From Propionibacteriaceae bacterium (lineage in GTDB: Bacteria; Actinomycetota; Actinomycetes; Propionibacteriales; Propionibacteriaceae), in the NCBI GenBank assembly GCA_030544185.1, contig JAUNRO010000095.1, forward strand, positions 1-10,271: a stretch of 10,271 nt of DNA, written 5' to 3'. Numbering within the stretch: position 1 is the stretch's first letter; each line of letters starts with the position of its first letter. Positions 1-6,065 of the stretch are shown here, in pieces. The notes beneath the pieces were generated by a model. It searched no databases. It saw only the letters and a program-made list of their open reading frames with translations, and was not told the origin of the DNA. Both the position numbers and the translations under genes were made by a program.

Positions 1-182
1 CGCACTACGAGCGCGCCTGGCTGACCGTTCGGGTCCTTGATCGCCAGGACCGGGCGGCCGATCGGGTGCATGCCGCGGTCCAGGGCGGCGCGCCGCTCGC
101 CGACGCCCTGGCCAGCGAGGGCTGGACCGAGGAGGCCCTCGCCGACGCCGTCCACGCCGAGCTGACCCGGCTCGTGGGCTGA
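1..182 (+). CDS. C-terminal 59 residues of an unidentified protein (5' end outside window)
   Basis: An open frame enters from the left edge (first full codon at base 3) and ends at TGA 180-182. The 59 visible residues begin HYERAWLTV and end HAELTRLVG. They are rich in Ala, Asp, Glu and Arg, look like amphipathic helices, and contain no motif I recognise. High third-position GC and the three-base gap to the next start (ATG 186) support a real gene cotranscribed with pimB. Both genes are in the same frame, so pimB cannot begin before base 183. The function cannot be assigned from this fragment. Confidence 0.7.
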   Translation, partial: HYERAWLTVRVLDRQDRAADRVHAAVQGGAPLADALASEGWTEEALADAVHAELTRLVG

Positions 183-185
183 GGC

Positions 186-1289
186 ATGCCCACCACGCTC
201 GTCGTCACCAACGACTTCCCGCCGAGAATCGGTGGCATCGAGGCGTTCGTCGCCCAGGTCTGTGAGCTGCTGGACGACGTCGTGGTGCTGACCCGCGAAC
301 ACCCCCAGGCCGACGACCGGGCGTACGCCTTCCCCGTCCACCGCCGCGGCCGCCTCCTGCTGCCCGGCCCCGACGTGCTGCGCGCCGCCCGGAGCCTGTT
401 GGCGCGCCATGGCGCCACCCGGGTCGTGTTCGGCGCCGCGGCCCCGCTCGGGCTGCTGGCCGCACCCCTGCGCCGATCCGGTGCCACACTGCAACTGGCC
501 ATCAGCCACGGCCACGAAACCTGGTGGGCGCGCGTCCCGGGCCCCAGCCGCAGTGTGTTGCGCCGGATCGGCGACCAGGTGGACGCGGTGTCCTATATCT
601 CCGAGCACACCCGCGCGCTCATCGCCCCCGCTTTGACGCCCGCGGCCCGGACGGCGATGGTCCGGCTCGCCCCGCCGGTCGACACCGCCCGCTTCCACCC
701 CGGCGCCGCGAGCCCGCCGGACCGGCCCACCGCCCTCGCCGCGGGCCGCTTCGTCGCCCGCAAGGGCTTCGACACACTGCTGGAGGCCTGGGCCACGGTC
801 CTCGACGCCTGGCCCGGTGTCCCCCTCCCGCACCTCGTGGTGGTCGGCGATGGCCCCCTGCGCGACCGGCTGCTCGCCCGGGCGCGTGCCCTGCGGCAGC
901 CGGGGACGGTCAGGTTCACCGGGCCGGTGTCCCACGCGGCGATGCCTGCGCTGATGGCCGGGGCTCACGTGTTCGCCCTGCCCGTGCGGCCGCGGCTGGG
1001 GGGACTGGATGCCGAGGGGCTCGGCATGGTGTACGCGGAGTCGGCCGCGTGTGGGCTCGCGGTGATCGCGGGGGATTCCGGCGGCACGCGGGACACGCTG
1101 GTGCCGGGCGAGTCCGGCGTACTCATCCCGCCCGACGATCCGACCGCGCTCGCGACCGTCCTGCTCGACCTGCTCACCGACCTCCCGCGCGCCCGCGCGA
1201 TGGGCATGGCCGGCCGCGCGCACGTGGAGCGGCGGTTCTCGCCGACGACGACGGCGGCGATCCTCCGCCAGGTGCTCGACCTGGGGTGA
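186..1289 (+). CDS. pimB: GT4 glycosyltransferase, PimB-type GDP-mannose-dependent phosphatidylinositol monomannoside mannosyltransferase
   Basis: The product has 367 residues, the normal size for a GT-B fold GT4 mannosyltransferase. The N-terminus VVTNDFPPRIGGIEAFV (residues 6-22) is the signature of actinobacterial PimB enzymes: the glycine loop facing the nucleotide and acceptor. A His-Gly-His-Glu motif lies at 108-111. The donor site shows R188 and K193 in GRFVARKGF, then VVVGDGP (218-224), and the EX7E retaining motif from E277 to E285 (EGLGMVYAE). By family knowledge the enzyme adds the second mannose from GDP-mannose to phosphatidylinositol monomannoside on the cytoplasmic face of the membrane. 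There is no signal peptide or transmembrane helix, as expected for a peripheral protein. ATG 186 follows the upstream stop by three bases, so the two genes are probably cotranscribed; the ribosome site is weak (TGAGG). The gene converges on the MBL-fold gene with only 29 bases between stops. Another GT4 specificity cannot be excluded. Confidence 0.88.
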   Translation: MPTTLVVTNDFPPRIGGIEAFVAQVCELLDDVVVLTREHPQADDRAYAFPVHRRGRLLLPGPDVLRAARSLLARHGATRVVFGAAAPLGLLAAPLRRSGATLQLAISHGHETWWARVPGPSRSVLRRIGDQVDAVSYISEHTRALIAPALTPAARTAMVRLAPPVDTARFHPGAASPPDRPTALAAGRFVARKGFDTLLEAWATVLDAWPGVPLPHLVVVGDGPLRDRLLARARALRQPGTVRFTGPVSHAAMPALMAGAHVFALPVRPRLGGLDAEGLGMVYAESAACGLAVIAGDSGGTRDTLVPGESGVLIPPDDPTALATVLLDLLTDLPRARAMGMAGRAHVERRFSPTTTAAILRQVLDLG

Positions 1290-1318
1290 CCGCCGCCGCT
1301 GCTGGCTGGCGTCGTGGG

Positions 1319-1957
1319 TCAGTCCAGGGAGTACGCCTCGGTCTGCGCCGCGTAGTTCGCCTTCTCCGCCCCGATCGTCGTCGAATCGCCGTGCCCGGTG
1401 TGCACGATGGTCTCATCGGGCAGCGTGAACAGGTGGTCCTCGATCGAGGCCAGCAGGGTCGCCTTGTCGGAGAAGCTGCGCCCGGTCGCGCCGGGGCCGT
1501 CCTTGAACAGCGTGTCGCCGGTGAAGACGACGCCGAGGTTGGGGACATAGAGGCTGACGCCGCCCTCGGAGTGGCCCGGGGTGTGCAGCACCCGCAGGCC
1601 CGTCCCGCCGACATAGAACATGTCGTTGTGGTTGAGCTCGTTGTCCGGCTTCACCTCGGGATGGGTGAGCTGCCACAGGCGCTGGTCGCGCGGGTTGAGC
1701 AGGATCGGCGCATTGGTCCGCATGCCCAGGGCCGGCGCGACCCGCACGTGGTCGTCATGGGCGTGGGTGCACAGGATCGACACCACCTCGCGGTCACCGA
1801 TGATCGCCATGATGTCGTCGACATTGTGTGGGGCGTCGAGGACGACGCACTCCTTGTCGTTGCCGATGACCCAGACGTTGTTCTCGACCTCGAACGTCTC
1901 GCCGTCGAGGCTGAACGTGCCCTTCGTGACCCCGTGGTCGATGCGGACCTCACTCAT
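1319..1957 (-). CDS. Metallo-beta-lactamase-fold hydrolase paired with mscR; candidate S-formylmycothiol thioesterase
   Basis: The product has 212 residues with a glyoxalase-II-like metal site: THAHDDH (H65, H67, D69, H70), HTPGHS (H129), TGDTLF (D148) and HTGHG (H189). All expected dizinc ligands are present. I start it at ATG 1957: GAAGAGG lies six bases upstream, which is ideal. The in-frame TTG at 1960 would sit only three bases from that site. It begins 38 bases after the mscR stop on the same strand, so the pair is very likely one transcript. The same pairing occurs in M. tuberculosis (Rv2259 mscR and Rv2260). MscR yields S-formylmycothiol, whose hydrolysis to formate and mycothiol needs a thioesterase, so a thioester hydrolase role is a reasonable inference. 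The family alone would also allow other small thioester or ester substrates. No signal peptide is visible, so it is probably cytoplasmic. Confidence 0.85.
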   Translation of the reverse strand: MSEVRIDHGVTKGTFSLDGETFEVENNVWVIGNDKECVVLDAPHNVDDIMAIIGDREVVSILCTHAHDDHVRVAPALGMRTNAPILLNPRDQRLWQLTHPEVKPDNELNHNDMFYVGGTGLRVLHTPGHSEGGVSLYVPNLGVVFTGDTLFKDGPGATGRSFSDKATLLASIEDHLFTLPDETIVHTGHGDSTTIGAEKANYAAQTEAYSLD

Positions 1958-1995
1958 CAACTGCCTCTTCTCTGTGAATTCCCAACAAACGGAGG

Positions 1996-3102
1996 TCAGT
2001 CAACCATGATCACCGAGCGCAACACATCTCCGCGGTGCATCTTGTCGAACGCGGCCTCGACATCGCCGATGCCGATCTTCTCGGTCACGAACGCCTCCAG
2101 CGGCAGCCGGCCCTGCAGATGGAGATCGACGAGCATCGGGAAATCCCGGCTGGGCAGGCAATCGCCATACCAGGACGACTTGAGCGCGCCGCCGTGGCCG
2201 AACACCTCCAGCAGCGGGATCTCCCAGGTCATGTCCGGGGTGGGTACGCCCACGAGGACCGCGGTGCCGGCGAGATCGCGGGCACCGAAAGCCTGGGTGA
2301 AGGTCTCGGGCCGGCCGACGGCGTCGATGACGCAGTCCGCACCGTGGCCGTCGGTGAGCGTCTTGATCTCCTCGATCACATCGCGCGTGCCGTCGGCGTG
2401 GACCGAGTGTGTCGCGCCCAGCGCGAGCGCCTGATCGAGCTTCCGGGCATCGGTGTCGACCGCGATGATCGTCGCCGCGCCCGCGAGCCGCGCACCCACG
2501 ATCGACGCCATCCCGACCCCGCCGCAGCCGATCACGGCCACGGAGTCGCCACGCCCGACGTTGCCCGTGTTGATCGCCGCGCCCAACCCGGCCATGACGC
2601 CGCAGCCCAGGAGGCCCGCGACCTCCGGAGCGGCCGCCGGGTCGACCTTGGTGCACTGCCCGGCCGCCACCAGCGTTTTCTCGGCGAAGGCGCCGATGCC
2701 AAGGGCGGGGGAGAGCTCGGTGCCGGCGTCCGGGTCGCCTTCGGCCAGGGTCATCTTCTGCGCGGCGTTGTGGGTGGCGAAGCAATACCACGGCTTGCCC
2801 TTGGCGCAGGCGCGGCACTGGCCGCACACCGCGCGCCAGTTCAGGACCACATAGTCACCGGGGGCCACCTCACTGACACCCGCACCGACGGCCTCCACGA
2901 TGCCCGCGGCCTCGTGGCCCAGCAGGAAGGGGAAATCGTCGTTGATCCCGCCTTCGCGATAGTGCAGATCGGTGTGGCAGACGCCGCAGGCCTGGATCTT
3001 CACCACCGCCTCACCCGGGCCCGGGTCGGGGATGACGATGTCGACGACTTCCACGTCGGCGCCCTTGCTGCGGGCGATCACGGCTTTCACGGTTTGGCTC
3101 AT
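1996..3102 (-). CDS. mscR: S-(hydroxymethyl)mycothiol dehydrogenase / S-nitrosomycothiol reductase (mycothiol-dependent formaldehyde dehydrogenase)
   Basis: This is a 368-residue zinc-dependent medium-chain alcohol dehydrogenase. Catalytic zinc ligands are C42 (GVCHTD), H63 (GHE) and C167 (GLLGCGV). The structural zinc site is the four-cysteine lobe C93, C96, C99 and C107. The Rossmann motif GCGGVG is at 192-197, with D216 (AVDTD) placed to bind the NAD ribose. [13 protein letters not shown] and [11 protein letters not shown] are typical of the mycothiol-specific branch. Known role: NAD-dependent oxidation of the formaldehyde-mycothiol adduct to S-formylmycothiol; the mycobacterial enzyme also reduces S-nitrosomycothiol. 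ATG 3102 is chosen because AAGGAG lies six bases upstream; the GTG at 3105 would be only three bases from it. A possible promoter (TAGATT) sits in the 53-base gap upstream. The gene leads into the MBL-fold gene. All metal ligands are intact, so activity is expected. Confidence 0.93.
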   Translation of the reverse strand: MSQTVKAVIARSKGADVEVVDIVIPDPGPGEAVVKIQACGVCHTDLHYREGGINDDFPFLLGHEAAGIVEAVGAGVSEVAPGDYVVLNWRAVCGQCRACAKGKPWYCFATHNAAQKMTLAEGDPDAGTELSPALGIGAFAEKTLVAAGQCTKVDPAAAPEVAGLLGCGVMAGLGAAINTGNVGRGDSVAVIGCGGVGMASIVGARLAGAATIIAVDTDARKLDQALALGATHSVHADGTRDVIEEIKTLTDGHGADCVIDAVGRPETFTQAFGARDLAGTAVLVGVPTPDMTWEIPLLEVFGHGGALKSSWYGDCLPSRDFPMLVDLHLQGRLPLEAFVTEKIGIGDVEAAFDKMHRGDVLRSVIMVD

Positions 3103-3135
3103 CACGGACTCCTTCGAGCGGGCGGACAGGCCTGA

Positions 3136-3141
3136 AATCTA
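3136..3141 (-). promoter_or_regulatory. Possible -10 element for mscR (TAGATT)
   Basis: On the minus strand TAGATT fits the actinobacterial TANNNT -10 pattern. A start point about seven bases downstream would give a leader of roughly 26 bases carrying AAGGAG before ATG 3102. No convincing -35 element is visible. It would let mscR and the MBL gene respond separately from the hydrolase and membrane-protein genes upstream. Moderate to weak evidence. Confidence 0.35.
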
Positions 3142-3155
3142 GCGAATGGTCGCCG

Positions 3156-3611
3156 TCAGACGACGGCCCCGTCGCCGTCCCAAGGATCACGGTGGCGGGG
3201 CAGTGCCCGCCAGCCCAGGATCACCGTGGCGACGAACGCGATCACCGCGAGCCAGCCGGCCCAGCCGGGCAGGCGCACGCCGACGATCGTCAGCAGCATG
3301 GCCGCGAGCACATAGCCACCGCACACCGCCGCGACCGCGGCCAAGCCTTTCGGGCGGCGCATCGGCGGCAGGGGCGGCGGGGTGTATTCCGACGGGTCCG
3401 GATCGTCCGGCTCGACCTCGTCGATCGCCTCGGTCAGGTTGAAGGTCTCGAACGCGTCGGGGGACCAGGTGGCGTGCTGCTCACGAAGATCCGGTGGTTC
3501 ATTGGGCGAGGGTGGGGTGACACCGGGGCTGATCCCGTCCATTTCCAGGCCCGAGACCATCGCGGTGAAGTCCCGGTCATAGTCCTCCTGGCCGCGCTCA
3601 GGCATGGTCAT
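3156..3611 (-). CDS. Uncharacterised small membrane protein, acidic proline-rich N-terminus plus two transmembrane helices
   Basis: The product has 151 residues from ATG 3611, or 149 from the second ATG at 3605. Residues 1-85 are hydrophilic, acidic and proline-rich (PPSPNEPPD, EVEPDDPDPSEY, PPPLPPMRR) with no signal peptide. A basic RRPK patch then precedes two hydrophobic helices at about 90-110 and 115-134, joined by a very short turn (RLPGWAG). The short tail is charged. This predicts a helical hairpin in the membrane with the disordered N-terminal part in the cytoplasm. I recognise no family with a known function. Its start lies inside the end of the hydrolase gene (overlap 14 or 8 bases), and GGGGAG sits seven bases before ATG 3611, so translation is probably coupled. 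The coding call rests on codon pattern, the coupling and the sensible topology. An ORF extension upstream to 3710 lies wholly inside the hydrolase and is rejected. Confidence 0.78.
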   Translation of the reverse strand: MTMPERGQEDYDRDFTAMVSGLEMDGISPGVTPPSPNEPPDLREQHATWSPDAFETFNLTEAIDEVEPDDPDPSEYTPPPLPPMRRPKGLAAVAAVCGGYVLAAMLLTIVGVRLPGWAGWLAVIAFVATVILGWRALPRHRDPWDGDGAVV

Positions 3612-4410
3612 CACTCCGCTCCCCGCCAGCCCGTGCGGTCGTGTGGCGCCGGATGAACTCGGCCGAGGTGGCGAACAGGTCGTCGGCCTCATAGTCCAAG
3701 GTCGCCACATGGAACGACCGCGTCAACGGGCACTCGGTGACCTCGGCGGAGGCCACGCCGTGGTGGATCAGCCGCGCCGACGTCGGATCGACCACGTGAT
3801 CGGTGACCGAGCGGAACATGAGGATCGGCTGGTCGACCCGGGCCAGCTCCGCCCGCACTGCGGCCCACAGCTCGGTCATCGAGACCAGGGCCTTGAGCGG
3901 CACCCGGTCATAACCGTGCTCGGTCACCCCCGGCTTGGCGATGTCATCGGTGATCCCGGCCAACGACGGCACCACCCGGCTCAGCAGCGACAGGGCGAGG
4001 AACCGCTTGTCCGCCGTCGCGATCGACGGGTTGACCAGCAGCAGACCGCGGACCTGTTCGCCGTGCACCTGTGCCAGGCGCAGCGCCAGCGCCCCGCCCA
4101 TCGACAGCCCGGCGACGAACACCTCGTCGCACTCGCGCCGGAGCTCCCGGAACGCCCGATCGACCGTGGCGAACCAGTCGTGCCAGGTGGTGCGGTTCAT
4201 CTGCTGCCACGACGTGCCATGCCCGGGCAGCAACGGCAGCGAGACGGCGAAACCTGCCTCGAGAAGATGATCGGCGAAGGGGCGCATCGAGAACGGCGAC
4301 CCCGTGAAGCCATGGCAGAGCACGACGCCGACCGGTCCGGCACCGCCTGCGAACGCGGCCGACCGTTCTCGAACGGCACGCTCGTCGTGCTCATCACTGC
4401 CCCAACCCAC
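3598..4410 (-). CDS. Alpha/beta-hydrolase, carboxylesterase / monoacylglycerol-lipase type
   Basis: The product has 270 residues from GTG 4410 (273 from ATG 4419). Numbering from ATG 4419, the oxyanion-hole motif is HGFTGSP at 36-42, the nucleophile S106 lies in GLSMGG, the acid is D207 in VTDHVV, and the histidine is H237 in SFHVATLD. The complete triad and the spacing resemble the Est30 carboxylesterase group, which cleaves short to medium acyl esters and monoacylglycerols. No signal peptide or lipobox is visible, so it is likely cytoplasmic. I prefer GTG 4410 because TACGAT (TANNNT) ends exactly seven bases before it, the same arrangement seen at three other genes here. The ATG at 4419 overlaps that hexamer and has only a weak AGG upstream. 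It is divergent from the acyltransferase operon, and its end overlaps the start of the two-helix membrane protein. The physiological substrate is unknown; an acyl glycerol or lysolipid is an inference from the neighbours. Confidence 0.88.
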   Translation of the reverse strand: MGWGSDEHDERAVRERSAAFAGGAGPVGVVLCHGFTGSPFSMRPFADHLLEAGFAVSLPLLPGHGTSWQQMNRTTWHDWFATVDRAFRELRRECDEVFVAGLSMGGALALRLAQVHGEQVRGLLLVNPSIATADKRFLALSLLSRVVPSLAGITDDIAKPGVTEHGYDRVPLKALVSMTELWAAVRAELARVDQPILMFRSVTDHVVDPTSARLIHHGVASAEVTECPLTRSFHVATLDYEADDLFATSAEFIRRHTTARAGGERSDDHA

Positions 4411-4417
4411 GCCGGCC

Positions 4418-4423
4418 ATCGTA
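4418..4423 (-). promoter_or_regulatory. Predicted -10 element (TACGAT) for a leaderless hydrolase mRNA
   Basis: On the minus strand TACGAT is followed by seven bases and then GTG 4410-4408. The last bases of the hexamer overlap the ATG that a gene caller would probably choose as start. No clear -35 is visible. Supported mainly by the same layout at three other genes in the window. Confidence 0.5.
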
Positions 4424-4512
4424 CCTGGGGGATTGCCGCCGGCTGTCCGGATTCGCCTTGTCGCCAAGGGCCGGCGCGGATCGCGTGGGTGTACCCGAAC
4501 GCTGCTGTGGCC

Positions 4513-4518
4513 TAGGGT
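4513..4518 (+). promoter_or_regulatory. Predicted -10 element (TAGGGT) for the plsC-plsC-macS-macR operon, leaderless
   Basis: TAGGGT fits TANNNT and ends six bases before the GTG start at 4525; no Shine-Dalgarno sequence precedes that GTG. A start point at or next to the G of GTG would give a leaderless mRNA. The hexamer lies within the short inverted repeat AGGGTTTCCCT (4514-4524), and another inverted repeat, GGGT-GT-ACCC (4487-4496), falls where the -35 region would be. Confidence 0.5.
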
Positions 4519-4524
4519 TTCCCT

Positions 4525-5310
4525 GTGTATTACTGGTTGTTCAAGTGGTTGCTGTTCGCCCCGGTGCTGAAGGCCGTCTGCCGGCCGTGGCTGGAGGGTG
4601 CCGAGAACATTCCCAAGCAGGGTGGCGCAGTCCTGGTCAGCAATCACCTGTCCTATGGCGACACCGTGATCCTGCCCGCGATCGTCGAGCGCAAGATCAC
4701 CTTCCCCGCCAAGGCCGAACTGTTCACAGGCGAGTCCTTCGGTGGCAAGGTCGTGGCCTGGTTCCTCCGCAACGTCGGCATGTTGCCGATGGACCGCTCG
4801 GGGGGACGCGCCTCCGCGGACTCCGTGGATCACGTCGGTGACGTTCTGCGCTCGGGCGAGATCGTCGGCATCTATGCCGAGGGGACGCGCTCACCCGACG
4901 GCCGGCTCTACAAGGGCAAGACAGGGGTCGCCCGGCTCGTCCTCGGCCACCGGGTGCCGGTGCTTCCCGTGGGCACGGTCAGCACCCAGTTCGTCAAGGG
5001 CTGGTTCGGCATCCCTTATATGCGCCGCCCGGGGATCCGGATCGGCAAACCGCTCGACTTCAGCCAATACTTCGATCAGCCCGCGAACCGCGAGGTGCTG
5101 CGCTGGGTCACCGACGAGATCATGGCCGCCGTGCAGGAGCTCACCGGCCAGGAATACGTCGATGTCTATGCGACCTCGGTCAAGTCCGGAGCCCTCGACG
5201 GACGCAACATCGACGACAAGGTGATGGCGCGGCCGGGTCTGGGCAGCCGGGTCCCGCCGACCACGGCCGAGCTCGCCCAGGGCGAGCCGGACTCCTCGGG
5301 ACGGCCATGA
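4525..5310 (+). CDS. PlsC-family lysophospholipid acyltransferase, first of a tandem pair
   Basis: The product has 261 residues. The catalytic H(X)4D motif is NHLSYGD (H41, D46). The acceptor-binding block is GMLPMDRSGG with R91, the third motif is EGTRS (E119 to R122), and the fourth is VPVLPVG (144-150). A hydrophobic N-terminus (YYWLFKWLLFAPVL, 2-15) suggests monotopic membrane attachment with the active site in the cytoplasm. The family transfers an acyl chain from acyl-CoA or acyl-ACP to lysophosphatidate or related lipids. After the conserved VTDEIM and GQEYVDVYA blocks it carries a hydrophilic tail of about 45 residues that the second copy lacks. GTG 4525 is the only start that fits the TAGGGT element. 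The stop overlaps the next start as ATGA. The exact acceptor (lysophosphatidate, a PIM, or another lysolipid) cannot be told from sequence; synteny points to the Rv2182c type. Confidence 0.92.
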   Translation: MYYWLFKWLLFAPVLKAVCRPWLEGAENIPKQGGAVLVSNHLSYGDTVILPAIVERKITFPAKAELFTGESFGGKVVAWFLRNVGMLPMDRSGGRASADSVDHVGDVLRSGEIVGIYAEGTRSPDGRLYKGKTGVARLVLGHRVPVLPVGTVSTQFVKGWFGIPYMRRPGIRIGKPLDFSQYFDQPANREVLRWVTDEIMAAVQELTGQEYVDVYATSVKSGALDGRNIDDKVMARPGLGSRVPPTTAELAQGEPDSSGRP

Positions 5311-6065
5311 CCAGCGGCCTCCGGCCGGACGCGATGCGGGGGCCCAACCGCCCGGAGGCCCGCAGGGAGGGTGACGGCTCGGGTTCGCGTGCCTATTGGC
5401 TGACCAAGCATGTGCTGATCGGGCCCGTGATCAAGCGGATCTTCCGCCCGATCACGCTCGGCGCCCACCACGTCCCGGACCACGGCGGCGCGATTATCGC
5501 GAGCAACCACCTGTCGATCGCCGACTGGCTGTTCACCCCGCTCGCGCTGCGCCGGCGGATCACCTATGTGGCGAAATCCGACTATTTCACCGGGCCGGGC
5601 CTCAAGGGCGCGCTGCAGCGCACCTTCTTCGCCGGGACCGGCCAGGTCCCCATCGACCGCTCCGGCGGCGAGGCCGCCCAGGGCGCGCTCACGGCCGGCC
5701 TGCGCGTCCTCAGGCGGGGCGAGCTTTTCGGAATCTTCCCCGAGGGCACGCGCAGTCATGACGGGCGCCTTTACAAGGGACGCACCGGGGTCGCGCGGCT
5801 CGCGCTCGCGGCCGGTGTCCCGATCGTCCCCACGGCAGTCATCAACACCGACCTGATCGCTCCCCGCGACAAGCTCTTCGGCCGGGTCGTCACGCCGATC
5901 GTCGCGTTCGGTGCTCCCCTCGACTTCTCCCGGCACGCCGCCGCCCAGGCCGACCGGCTGGTGCTGCGCTCGGTCACCGACGAGGTGATGTACGCGATCA
6001 TGGAGATGTCCGGGCAGGAATATGTCGATGAGTACGCCACGGCTGCCCGGGAGGCAGCGGGGTGA
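5307..6065 (+). CDS. PlsC-family lysophospholipid acyltransferase, second of a tandem pair
   Basis: The product has 252 residues. Motifs in order: NHLSIAD (H68, D73), GQVPIDRSGG (R118), EGTRS (E146 to R149) and VPIVPTA (171-177). All catalytic positions are intact. Compared with the first copy it has a hydrophilic N-terminal extension of about 28 residues before the membrane-associated segment and lacks the long C-terminal tail. The two share distinctive blocks beyond the family motifs, such as DGRLYKG(K/R)TGVARL, VTDE(I/V)M and GQEYVD, so they arose by duplication and then diverged. ATG 5307 overlaps the previous stop (ATGA), so translation is coupled; TGA 6063 overlaps the macS GTG in the same way. 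It probably acts on a different acceptor or acyl donor from its twin. That is inference. Confidence 0.92.
   Translation: MTSGLRPDAMRGPNRPEARREGDGSGSRAYWLTKHVLIGPVIKRIFRPITLGAHHVPDHGGAIIASNHLSIADWLFTPLALRRRITYVAKSDYFTGPGLKGALQRTFFAGTGQVPIDRSGGEAAQGALTAGLRVLRRGELFGIFPEGTRSHDGRLYKGRTGVARLALAAGVPIVPTAVINTDLIAPRDKLFGRVVTPIVAFGAPLDFSRHAAAQADRLVLRSVTDEVMYAIMEMSGQEYVDEYATAAREAAG

Noticed and set aside
1290..1318. Bidirectional terminator between the convergent pimB and MBL genes
   Set aside because: The 29 bases hold no convincing hairpin and no T-run.
1958..1960. TTG start for the MBL-fold gene
   Set aside because: Only three bases separate it from the GAAGAGG site; ATG 1957 has the proper six-base spacing.
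524..2434. 636-residue + strand open frame spanning pimB, the intergenic gap and the MBL/mscR genes
   Set aside because: It is out of frame with pimB and antisense to two well-supported metalloenzymes. The product is low-complexity Arg/Ala/Gly/Pro, the usual artefact of GC-rich DNA.
3103..3105. GTG start for mscR
   Set aside because: It is three bases from AAGGAG, against six for ATG 3102.
2035..3135. 366-residue + strand open frame opposite mscR
   Set aside because: The opposite strand encodes a complete zinc dehydrogenase with all ligands. The antisense product has no motif and is His/Asp/Arg/Ala rich.
4411..4833. N-terminal extension of the hydrolase frame up to 4833
   Set aside because: It runs antisense through the first plsC gene and the divergent promoter region, and the homologous part of the protein begins only near 4380.
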